Shown: positions 1 to 6,908 of the stretch, piece by piece
How positions within the stretch are numbered: the stretch's first letter is position 1
Layout: every line of letters begins with the position of its first letter
From: CAYPEL01 sp964409635
GTDB lineage: Bacteria > Pseudomonadota > Gammaproteobacteria > DSM-19610
Assembly: GCA_964409635.1 (NCBI GenBank)
Contig: CAYPEL010000079.1
Location: 1 to 12,720 of the forward strand
Direction: 5' to 3'
DNA: 12,720 nt
The notes under the pieces: model-generated
Seen by the model: the letters and a program-made list of their open reading frames with translations, nothing else
Told to the model about the DNA's origin: nothing
The model's database searches: none
Position numbers and translations under genes: made by a program

Positions 1-102
1 GATTATGCGACACGCTGTTTACAGACCATCGGCAGCAGGGATGCTGCCGTTGAGCACATAGGGATGTTCACAGCAGGTCTGTAAACAGCGTGTCGCATAA
101 TC
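1..102. repeat. Perfect 27-bp inverted repeat enclosing two small hairpins
   Basis: Positions 1-27 and 76-102 are exact reverse complements (left arm begins GATTATGCGACACGC). The 48-nt interior holds two further hairpins: 31-37 pairs with 42-48 (7 bp, loop GGGA), and 51-56 pairs with 65-70 (6 bp with one G-T wobble, 8-nt loop). Both carry the 7-mer AGGGATG (37-43 and 60-66). As single-stranded DNA or RNA this would fold as a long stem topped by a three-way junction. It lies 37 bp past the ridA stop. No T-run follows either arm, so it is not a standard terminator. It is most likely a copy of a repetitive extragenic or MITE-like element. The left end coincides with the window edge, so the element may extend further. 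Confidence 0.8.
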
Positions 103-138
103 AACGTACGTATTATCACCTCACCCTATCCTGCGGCT

Positions 139-519
139 TTACAGCTCCATAATAGCATCCATTTCTACTTGTGCAGCCTTGGGTAAAGCCGCTACACCAA
201 TCGCTGCACGCGCCGGATAGGGTTCACTAAAATATTCCGCCATCACTTGATTGACTAAAGGGAAATGGGAAAGGTCTGTCAGGAAAATATTCAGCTTGGC
301 AATATCCGCCAGCGAACCACCTGCTGCTGCAGTGACTGCGCTGAGATTATCAAATACACGGCGTATCTGTACTTCCATATTACCTTCGACAAGCTCCATG
401 GTCTCCGGCACCAGGGGGATCTGCCCGGAGAGATAAACGGTTTGCCCGGATTTAATCGCTTGCGAATAGGGTCCGATTGCCTGTGGCGCCTGGTCTGTAT
501 GAATGACGACTCTGGTCAT
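139..519 (-). CDS. ridA: RidA family 2-iminobutanoate/2-iminopropanoate deaminase
   Basis: This 126-residue cytosolic protein has the usual length of the RidA/YjgF/UK114 family, which hydrolyses reactive enamine/imine intermediates (for example 2-aminoacrylate made by PLP enzymes) to keto acids and ammonia. Family hallmarks are visible: AIGPYSQAI with Tyr18, the YLSGQIPL strand, and the C-terminal PYPARAAIG...VEMDAI segment with the substrate-binding Arg104 and Glu119, matching Arg105 and Glu120 of the E. coli protein. The start is well supported by a GAGGAG Shine-Dalgarno 6-9 nt upstream of the ATG. It lies 40 bp downstream of spoT in the same direction, the arrangement known from Pseudomonas, so it is probably the last gene of the rpoZ-spoT transcript. 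Nothing looks degenerate. Confidence 0.95.
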   Translation of the reverse strand: MTRVVIHTDQAPQAIGPYSQAIKSGQTVYLSGQIPLVPETMELVEGNMEVQIRRVFDNLSAVTAAAGGSLADIAKLNIFLTDLSHFPLVNQVMAEYFSEPYPARAAIGVAALPKAAQVEMDAIMEL

Positions 520-559
520 GCGAAGCTCCTCGAAGCGTAATAATCAATTAGGGACGGGT

Positions 560-2704
560 TTAAATTTTACTGCGGCTAACGCGCATTACGTCAGGTATAT
601 TACGAATACAGCGCATGATATGCGCCAGATGTTTCCTGTCTTTCACGGTAACAGTGAAACTCATCGAGGTATCAAGACCATCCCGCTCTTCGATAGAAAT
701 GTTTTCTATATTGGAGCCGGACTCGGAAATACCTGCTGCCACTGTCGCCAACACGCCCCGCTGGTTGGAGACATCTATGCGGATTTCAGCTGGAAACTCA
801 CCTTCCACATCTCCCTGCCACTCAACATCGATCCACTTGTCTGGCTTATTTTGAATTTCACCGAGATTCTTACAATTTTCACGGTGTATCACCAGGCCCC
901 GACCCATGCTGACAAAGCCAACAATTTTATCATCTGGAATCGGCCAGCAGCAGCGCGCGAAATGCACCACCATCCCCTCGGTACCACGAATCGCCAGTGG
1001 CCGTGTTTCTGCATTTTCTGTTTCTGCATCGTCATCCATTGGTACCAGACGGCGTGCAACCAGCATGGCCATACGATTTCCCAGGCCGATATCGGCATAA
1101 AGTTGGTAGGGCGACTCAAAACCGCATTCTTCGAGTAATGCCTGCAGTGGTTCTACATCAATAGATTCCAGTGCGCTGGATAAATTTTGCAAGGCACGAT
1201 CCAGCATGCGTTCGCCTAATATAACGGCTTCATCCAGCTGGAGATTTTTCAGATAGTGGCGGATATTGGAACGCGCCTTAGCGGTAGTAACAAAATTCAA
1301 CCAGGCGGGATTAGGGTGAGCACCGCTGGCAGTTACGATTTCCACACTTTGACCATTCAATAATTGGGTTCGCAAGGGCGCCAGGCGGCGGTCAATTTTT
1401 GCGGCTATACAGGTGTTGCCAATTTCACTGTGCACGGCATAAGCAAAATCCACCGCTGTTGCACCTCGCGGCAATTCCATAATCTCACCGGCGGGCGTGA
1501 ATACATACACCTCATCAGGAAACAAATCGATCTTTACATTTTCCAGAAACTCCAGTGAATCGCCTGCATGTTGCTGCATTTCCAACAGTTCACGCAGCCA
1601 TTCACGGGCCCGTGTCTGGGCATTGTTACCCGGTTTGTCGCCCGCTTTGTATAACCAGTGTGCCGCGATACCCGCATCGGCCACACGGTTCATATCCTCT
1701 GTACGAATTTGCACTTCGATAGGCACACCGTAAGGACCAAACAATACCGTGTGCAGTGATTGGTAGCCGTTAGATTTCGGGATCGCAATATAGTCTTTGA
1801 ATTTGCCGGGCACCGGTTTATACAGATTGTGCACTATCCCAAGTACCCGGTAACAGGTATCCACGTTATCGACCACCAGCCGGAATGCGTACACATCAAA
1901 CACTTCACGGAAAGAGCCGACGCGATCGCGGATTTTTTTGTAAATACTATAAAGATGTTTCTCACGGCTTAATAAACGGCAGTTTAAATCTTCCTGCAAT
2001 AAGCGCTGACCAATGGCGGTCTCAATTTTATTCAGAATTTCCTTACGATTTCCGCGCGCGCCCCGAACGGCGTTGGACAGCACTCTATGCCGCATGGGGT
2101 AATGTGCAGCAAACCCGAGTTCTTCGAGTTCGATGCGCACCTGGTTCATTCCCAGACGGTTGGCAATCGGTGCATAAATATCCAGCGTTTCCCTGGCTAT
2201 ACGCCGGCGCTTGTCGGGGCGCATCACACCCAAGGTGCGCATATTGTGTAAACGATCCGCGAGTTTGACAATAATGACACGGATATCGCGCACCATTGCC
2301 AATAGCATCTTACGAAAATTTTCGGCCTGGGCCTCAGCCTGACTCTCAAATTTGATCTGGGTAAGCTTGCTGACGCCATCGACCAGCGCGGTGATTTCCT
2401 CGCCGAATTCGACTTCTACTTGTTCTTTGGGTATACCGGTATCTTCAATGACATCATGCAAAATCGCCGCTGCGATACTTTGATAATCCATGTGCATCCC
2501 GGCCAGGATGCGCGCTACCGCTACCGGGTGGTATATATAAGGTTCGCCGGTTTTACGGTGCTGGCCTTCGTGTGCTTCGGCGCTAAACAGGTAGGCCCGG
2601 TACACTTCCTGCACTTGTTCGGACGGTAAATAGCTCTCCAGCAACTTACACAAGTCACTGATCAGAAAACGTGATTCCGAAATCTCCGGTGCAGGTGTTG
2701 CCAT
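560..2704 (-). CDS. spoT: Bifunctional (p)ppGpp synthetase/hydrolase SpoT
   Basis: This 714-residue RelA/SpoT homologue is close in length to E. coli SpoT (702). The order is: an HD hydrolase domain (about 30-180) with HDVIEDT at 83-89 (His83, Asp84, Glu87, Asp88) and KLADRLHNMRT from 147; a nucleotidyltransferase domain with YAFRLVV (272-278) and the KFKDYIAIPKSNGYQSLHT segment (301-319); a TGS domain (about 395-456); a Cys-containing segment with FARCCWPIP; and a C-terminal ACT domain (640-714). It makes and degrades the stringent-response alarmone in the cytosol. The intact HD motif argues for active hydrolysis. The basic xFKD motif in the synthetase is the type seen in bifunctional enzymes, not the acidic ExDD of RelA; its first residue is Lys where Arg is usual. 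The ATG has no strong Shine-Dalgarno. It lies downstream of rpoZ, as in E. coli. Confidence 0.96.
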   Translation of the reverse strand: MATPAPEISESRFLISDLCKLLESYLPSEQVQEVYRAYLFSAEAHEGQHRKTGEPYIYHPVAVARILAGMHMDYQSIAAAILHDVIEDTGIPKEQVEVEFGEEITALVDGVSKLTQIKFESQAEAQAENFRKMLLAMVRDIRVIIVKLADRLHNMRTLGVMRPDKRRRIARETLDIYAPIANRLGMNQVRIELEELGFAAHYPMRHRVLSNAVRGARGNRKEILNKIETAIGQRLLQEDLNCRLLSREKHLYSIYKKIRDRVGSFREVFDVYAFRLVVDNVDTCYRVLGIVHNLYKPVPGKFKDYIAIPKSNGYQSLHTVLFGPYGVPIEVQIRTEDMNRVADAGIAAHWLYKAGDKPGNNAQTRAREWLRELLEMQQHAGDSLEFLENVKIDLFPDEVYVFTPAGEIMELPRGATAVDFAYAVHSEIGNTCIAAKIDRRLAPLRTQLLNGQSVEIVTASGAHPNPAWLNFVTTAKARSNIRHYLKNLQLDEAVILGERMLDRALQNLSSALESIDVEPLQALLEECGFESPYQLYADIGLGNRMAMLVARRLVPMDDDAETENAETRPLAIRGTEGMVVHFARCCWPIPDDKIVGFVSMGRGLVIHRENCKNLGEIQNKPDKWIDVEWQGDVEGEFPAEIRIDVSNQRGVLATVAAGISESGSNIENISIEERDGLDTSMSFTVTVKDRKHLAHIMRCIRNIPDVMRVSRSKI

Positions 2705-2854
2705 ATGTAACAGTCGGGCCTAATGATTGGAATAACCAGATCCTGCTAAGTGTGCGTGCGTACAGGGCGGCATGACCACTTGCAGGCTCTAATCATAGGC
2801 GAAAAACTATCACCAAAACAGCCGAAAGGCTCAGGCTAACCTGATATAAATACG

Positions 2855-2860
2855 ATTATA
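2855..2860 (-). promoter_or_regulatory. Candidate -10 box upstream of spoT
   Basis: The minus strand has a perfect TATAAT in the 171-bp gap between rpoZ and spoT, starting 15 bp past the rpoZ stop codon. No convincing -35 hexamer lies 16-18 bp upstream. A short AGCC-TTTC-GGCT hairpin followed by TTTT lies further downstream in the same gap (around 2814-2829) and could be a weak attenuator. Together these suggest spoT may have its own expression signals besides read-through from rpoZ, but the support is weak. Confidence 0.25.
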
Positions 2861-2875
2861 GAAGCTAAAAGCAGG

Positions 2876-3184
2876 CTATCTGCTATTGGATGTAGGATCC
2901 GGTAAGATTGGTGTGGGAGTTTCCGTCAATACAGTACGGATATCCGCCGCTTCCGCTTCGGCAACGAGATCGTCCTCAACCGGCGGCTTTTCGTCAAGAA
3001 TACTGGCGGTGATGTAATCTTCAGCAATTTCGCGCAAAGCGACCACAGTCGGCTTATCGTTTTCCCAGGGAATGAAAGGTTCGACACCCTTGGCTAACTG
3101 CCGGGCGCGCTTGGTGGCTATCAATACCAACTGAAAGCGGTTATCGACCTTACCGAGACAGTCTTCGACGGTTACTCTTGCCAT
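2876..3184 (-). CDS. rpoZ: DNA-directed RNA polymerase subunit omega
   Basis: This 102-residue protein opens with MARVTVEDCL and continues NRFQLVLIATKRARQL, then ENDKPTVVALREI, the conserved omega signature that helps fold and hold the beta' subunit in RNA polymerase. E. coli omega has 91 residues; the extra length is a variable acidic, Pro/Thr-rich C-terminal tail (about residues 68-102). The start is fixed by the universal MARVT beginning, and an AGGA lies close upstream of the ATG. It is followed by spoT after 171 bp, the conserved gene pair. Omega is also part of one ppGpp-binding site of RNA polymerase in E. coli (family knowledge), so the pairing with spoT is functionally sensible. Unusually, the gene upstream is not gmk but an exported phosphatase. 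Confidence 0.96.
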   Translation of the reverse strand: MARVTVEDCLGKVDNRFQLVLIATKRARQLAKGVEPFIPWENDKPTVVALREIAEDYITASILDEKPPVEDDLVAEAEAADIRTVLTETPTPILPDPTSNSR

Positions 3185-3282
3185 ATTCCTACGCCATACC
3201 TGAAGTTAAGAGGCGGTAAGTTTAACCGATTCAACCAGCAGGTGCCAGCAACCGTCATCCTTGATCTCGGCTGCCAATTCCA

Positions 3283-3453
3283 GGGACAGTATACCCATTA
3301 GCAGATAACAACCAGACTATCATCAAGCTATTGTACAAGGCTGTAAATTATGGCCAGGATGGCACGCAGGGTAATTCGACACTTTTCCACAACATGTCAC
3401 GCAGCGAGGTATCGACGACCGAAAAACAGGTTAGGGAATAGGTATACTGTCCC
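3283..3453. repeat. Pair of inverted 13-bp REP-like repeats 145 bp apart
   Basis: GGGACAGTATACC at 3283-3295 recurs as its exact reverse complement at 3441-3453; allowing one mismatch, the match extends to 17 bp through the following ATT. The right arm ends 7 bp beyond the phosphatase stop codon. In total about 170 bp of the rpoZ-phosphatase intergenic region is bounded by the two arms. From memory, GGGACAGTATAC-like motifs recur near IS200-type REP-associated transposases in proteobacteria, but that was not checked here. The arrangement (two inverted copies, intergenic, between non-cognate genes) suits a REPIN or MITE-like element. No transposase is encoded in the interval. Confidence 0.55.
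3319..3347 (-). promoter_or_regulatory. Candidate sigma70 promoter of rpoZ-spoT-ridA
   Basis: On the minus strand TTTACA (3347-3342) is followed after 17 bp by GATGAT (3324-3319), 5/6 and 4/6 matches to the -35 and -10 consensus. A transcript would start near 3312, giving a leader of about 125 nt before rpoZ. A TATACT within the left repeat arm is a rival -10 without a good -35. The phosphatase gene upstream ends 276 bp before rpoZ, so rpoZ is expected to have its own promoter, but the hexamer assignment is tentative. Confidence 0.3.
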
Positions 3454-3460
3454 CAGGAAG

Positions 3461-5911
3461 CTAAAAACCCAGTAACTGAAACAGCAGCATTAAGTCTGAT
3501 AAATCAATCTGTCCATCCGGCGTACCCGTTGGGTAAAGATCACCGTGCGCCAATTCAAGCGAAGTCGCTGTTCGCAACCCAAGCACAATACCCATCATCA
3601 CCACATAATCGCCCGCATTGACGACACCATCCGGCGCGCCCACCGGCGCAACATCACCATCACCGAGCGGTGAAAGATCAATATCATCCTGGAGACCGTC
3701 GCCATCGGTATCGGTAGACAGTGGATTGAGATCGGCAATGGGGTTGTAAGACGAAGGGTCGCCATCGTAATTCACTTCATCAAAGTCACTCAGGTTATCC
3801 CCATCCGTATCGCTGAGTAATGGATTGGTACCGATACTGGCCTCAACTGTATCGCTGAGGCCATCGTTATCGTCATCGAGGTCGCAAACATCTCCGGCGC
3901 TATCACTGTCGGTGTCCAGCTGATCCGGGTTGGCCATCGCAATACAGTTATCACAAGCATCCCCGACCGTATCGCCGTCACCGTCCGCCTGATCCGGATT
4001 GGCGATTAACGGACAGTTATCGGGACTCTTGAGGATGGTAAAAGAATCCACTGTGGCGCCATCATCCCGGACAAAGGTTGCATCCAGACGATTGGCGTCG
4101 ATATCCAGCACCAGGGAGCCGAGAAAATTCAGGGAAGCGTGGATCATTACCGGGTGATTCAATGCACCGCCGCTAATTCTTCCGGAACTGCCAGCGGTGA
4201 TGTAGACGGCACCCTGATAAGGATTGGCTTCATCATAAACCGCTTTGTAGGCTCCATCCCCGCCTTCCTGGCCATCGCCGGCGTCAATCTGCATCGCACT
4301 CGTGAGGGTACCGGAGGTGCCATAGTGTCCTTCGAGCAGGAAGGATCGCTCATAGGAATGACTGTGGCCAGACAACACCAGATCGACACCGGCCGCTTCC
4401 AGTACCGGGAGTGCATGCTCGCGCATCTCAACCAATCGTGACTCCGAATCGGAGTTGTGACTGCCTTTGCTGTAGGGCGGGTGGTGCCAGAAGGCGATAA
4501 TCCACTGCTGCGTTGTCGCCGCAATATCCGCTTGCGCCCAGGTCAGCATAGCGCCTGTTGGCGAGCGGTCTGATTCCTGGGAATCCAGGCAGATAAAATG
4601 AATATTACCGTAATCAAAGGAATAGTAAGCCTCGGTGCCGGATGCCAGTCCGCCCGCTTCAGCGGCTGTAGGAAAAGTAAATATGTCGTAGTAGGGTCCC
4701 GTCTGGGTAGAGGAATCAGCTGCAATGCCATCGTGATTTCCCAGCGTTGCCCAGAGCACGGACTTGCGCAACATAGCCGGGTAAGTGTCGAAAACCGCCG
4801 CCTGGTATTCACTGTCAGTACCGCTGTTATAGGCATTATCACCCAGCATTAACCACAGGTCAGTGTGTGTACTGCCGGTAAAGGCAGTGTAGGCACCGGC
4901 CACTGCCTGTGCATTGGCATTGGCCGTACCGGAATCACCCAGCACCCAGATACGGGTTGGTTTGCTGCTACCCGTAACCGGCGAAGTCACAAAGAAGTGG
5001 TCTGGATCATTGCCGCCAAACACCTCTGTACTACTGCCTACTGAATAATAATAGGTGCTGTCCGGCGTTAAGCCGGTCAGCTGAATTGCATGCTCCGTGG
5101 TTATTGCTGCACTGCTGACCGAACTTGTCAAACTGCCGGGTGCACTGCCATATTGTACGCTGCTGTCTGCCGGTGTCAGCGTGCGCCACTTGATGGTGAT
5201 ACCCGTGGGTGAACCGCTTTGCAGATAAGGGCCACGGGAAATCTGCAGGGATTCATTTATAGACAGGCGCGGTACCAGTACCTGGTCACTGGAAGTGTTT
5301 GACCTGTTCCAGACACCGATTGCGAGTACGTTGGCGCCAGTATGCAATACCGGTAGTGCAGCAGCCGTGATGTCTATCAAGGGATTGTAATTTGGTACGA
5401 GCCCATTACTGGACTCGTGCAGGGCGGCGGGTGTTGTATTCCAGTCCAGCGCACCCGTGGAGGGCATTTCCGGAGAACGATACACCTCAACCCCATTAAT
5501 CCAGGCCGCATAGCCGTCATCATAATCGGCACCCAGAACAACGTTGTTGACGGTATTGATGTCAGTGATATTGAAACTGGCGCGGGTGTAAATGGTGAGC
5601 GGCCGGTTGCCGGACGAACCGCTGGGCACGGTTGTATCCAGTAAATTGACAGCGCCTGAGCCGGTATCATAGCCAATACCGTAAGTACCGTTACTCCAGC
5701 TCGATTCAGCGGGATAGATTTCAGCGGTCCAGTTCTCGCCGATACCCGGATTACTGGTGTTAACCAGGTATTTATTTACCGCACCAAACTCGACCAAAAC
5801 CTCAACAGCACTTGCCGGCGAGAAAGGCCATAGCAACAACCCACAGGACATAAGGATACCCGCCAGCCCCAACGGCGATGTCTGCTTCATAACAGAGAGT
5901 AGATAGCACAT
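3461..5911 (-). CDS. Exported purple-acid-phosphatase-like metallophosphoesterase with TSP3 and dockerin-like C-terminus
   Basis: An 816-residue exported protein. A signal peptide (to about Ala35, SPASA/VEV) precedes a beta-rich N-terminal domain (about 36-222), a fibronectin-III-like domain typical of purple acid phosphatases (about 223-310), and the calcineurin-like catalytic domain with all metal motifs: GDSG 325-328, GDNAY 357-361 (Tyr361 in the place of the iron-binding tyrosine), GNHD 391-394, HH 476-477 and GHSHSYERS from 515. Then come thrombospondin-type-3 calcium repeats (about 631-749, four cysteines) and two dockerin-like segments (about 750-778 and 789-815). It probably hydrolyses phosphate esters outside the cytoplasm; the substrate is unknown. 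The ATG at 5911 is preferred because GGAGAGG lies 9 nt upstream; an upstream GTG (5929) would overlap the TPR gene, and a later ATG (5890) would also leave a signal peptide. It starts 4 bp after the TPR gene, implying an operon. Confidence 0.85.
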   Translation of the reverse strand: MCYLLSVMKQTSPLGLAGILMSCGLLLWPFSPASAVEVLVEFGAVNKYLVNTSNPGIGENWTAEIYPAESSWSNGTYGIGYDTGSGAVNLLDTTVPSGSSGNRPLTIYTRASFNITDINTVNNVVLGADYDDGYAAWINGVEVYRSPEMPSTGALDWNTTPAALHESSNGLVPNYNPLIDITAAALPVLHTGANVLAIGVWNRSNTSSDQVLVPRLSINESLQISRGPYLQSGSPTGITIKWRTLTPADSSVQYGSAPGSLTSSVSSAAITTEHAIQLTGLTPDSTYYYSVGSSTEVFGGNDPDHFFVTSPVTGSSKPTRIWVLGDSGTANANAQAVAGAYTAFTGSTHTDLWLMLGDNAYNSGTDSEYQAAVFDTYPAMLRKSVLWATLGNHDGIAADSSTQTGPYYDIFTFPTAAEAGGLASGTEAYYSFDYGNIHFICLDSQESDRSPTGAMLTWAQADIAATTQQWIIAFWHHPPYSKGSHNSDSESRLVEMREHALPVLEAAGVDLVLSGHSHSYERSFLLEGHYGTSGTLTSAMQIDAGDGQEGGDGAYKAVYDEANPYQGAVYITAGSSGRISGGALNHPVMIHASLNFLGSLVLDIDANRLDATFVRDDGATVDSFTILKSPDNCPLIANPDQADGDGDTVGDACDNCIAMANPDQLDTDSDSAGDVCDLDDDNDGLSDTVEASIGTNPLLSDTDGDNLSDFDEVNYDGDPSSYNPIADLNPLSTDTDGDGLQDDIDLSPLGDGDVAPVGAPDGVVNAGDYVVMMGIVLGLRTATSLELAHGDLYPTGTPDGQIDLSDLMLLFQLLGF

Positions 5912-5915
5912 GGCA

Positions 5916-6812
5916 TTATTCCTCTCCACCAGAGTTTTTCAGGGAGTACAGCCGACGATCAATGTCTTTGCGTAATTGTTTCATTAAACGGCTGTGGCGG
6001 CGTTGTGGTGGAAGCTTATCAATCGCATCGCCTGCGGCGGTAAAGTCGGCTCCCGCCTGTGTGGGTCTGCCGTATTCCAGCAGAATTTCGCCGCGCCGCA
6101 TCAACAAGGTTTCTTTTCGTCCCGGCCGGTCCAGCATACGGTCAAGGCGCTGCAACGCGCTAGAAAAATGATGCCGTTTACGCTCGAGTTCAACAGCATA
6201 GTCTTCCAACACCCGGATGTCACCCAGCCTGCTGATTCCCTCATCCAGCGACCGTATTGCTGCACCACTATAACTGGTGCCCGCTTCATCAAAGGCGCGG
6301 GCACGCTCCAGGTAGTATTCCGGAAGTGGCTTTGCGGGTTCTTTGAAAGTTTCCATGGCGCGTTGGTAATCTGCGGCGGCGGCCAATGGCTTTCCGAATC
6401 CGCGCAAGGCTTTGGCCCGCGCAACCAGAGCACGTACATTTCCAGGTTGTCTGCTAAGTGTGTGGTTGAGGTGTTTTATCGCTTGCTGGTACAGGCCCCG
6501 GTCAAGACAGGTTCTGCCCAGGCCAAGGGCGGCGGTTGTATTGCCAGGATCAAGGTGCTGTACCTTTTGAAAATCATCAATAGCCTCAGTCCAATGACCA
6601 TGAACGCGGTGCAGCTCGCCGCGCAGCAGGAACAATTCCAGAGCATCCGGATTATCCTTGAGCTGTGCTGTGATTCTCTCAATTTCCTCGGCAACACCGA
6701 TATGCGCATGGGCAGAAAAGGTTGCGATTGCGCTGGCCAGCATCAACAGGCTGAGCAGACCAGAAACGATCTGCCGAACCGATAGGGAAATTTCACTGGC
6801 AGGGAAAAGCAT
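5916..6812 (-). CDS. Exported tetratricopeptide-repeat protein
   Basis: A 298-residue protein with an N-terminal signal sequence (hydrophobic stretch about 14-35, likely cleavage after SAHA at 36) followed by about six degenerate TPR units from about residue 57 to 267. Clear units include ALELFLLRGELHRVHGHWTEAIDDF and TAALGLGRTCLDRGLYQQAI, each ending in a Pro-containing turn (LDPGN, RQPGN). The C-terminus is basic and then ends GGEE. TPRs usually bind proteins or peptides, so a scaffold or accessory role for the phosphatase encoded 4 bp downstream is a reasonable inference. The specific function is not recognised. The ATG has only a moderate Shine-Dalgarno (AGGA, 11 nt upstream). The stop region supplies the ribosome-binding site of the phosphatase gene, so the two are probably translationally coupled. 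Confidence 0.85.
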   Translation of the reverse strand: MLFPASEISLSVRQIVSGLLSLLMLASAIATFSAHAHIGVAEEIERITAQLKDNPDALELFLLRGELHRVHGHWTEAIDDFQKVQHLDPGNTTAALGLGRTCLDRGLYQQAIKHLNHTLSRQPGNVRALVARAKALRGFGKPLAAAADYQRAMETFKEPAKPLPEYYLERARAFDEAGTSYSGAAIRSLDEGISRLGDIRVLEDYAVELERKRHHFSSALQRLDRMLDRPGRKETLLMRRGEILLEYGRPTQAGADFTAAGDAIDKLPPQRRHSRLMKQLRKDIDRRLYSLKNSGGEE

Positions 6813-6906
6813 CCCTGAAAAGTTCCTGACTCAGATAGGGACGCCGAAGGTGCTGAGCGCTTGACCCATCGCGTACCCAGGAAAATACAAAATCTTTGCC
6901 GATCAT
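6793..6906 (-). other. Candidate 37-codon small ORF between gmk and the TPR gene
   Basis: An ATG 2 bp after the gmk TGA opens a 37-codon frame (begins MIGKDFVFSW, ends DAFPCQ) that fills the whole 96-bp gmk-TPR gap and overlaps the start of the TPR gene by 20 bp. The position suggests translational coupling to gmk, but there is only a weak CGGG upstream and no recognisable domain. It could be chance, or a leader whose translation carries ribosomes to the TPR start. Confidence 0.25.
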
Positions 6907-6908
6907 AT

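Noticed and set aside
1..102. Integron attC site
   Set aside because: The arms lack the GTTRRRY core and the extrahelical bases of attC sites, and no integrase or cassette array is visible.
251..1138. Plus-strand open frames antisense to ridA and spoT
   Set aside because: They are shadows of strongly conserved minus-strand genes, with no ribosome-binding sites or recognisable domains; the same applies to other antisense frames across the window.
3383..3391. DnaA-box-like TTTTCCACA
   Set aside because: It is a single 8/9 match with no cluster of boxes, no AT-rich unwinding region and no replication genes nearby; chance is the simpler explanation.
5912..5929. GTG start that would lengthen the phosphatase by six residues
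   Set aside because: It would overlap the TPR gene end and sit inside the GGAGAGG ribosome-binding site that serves the ATG at 5911.
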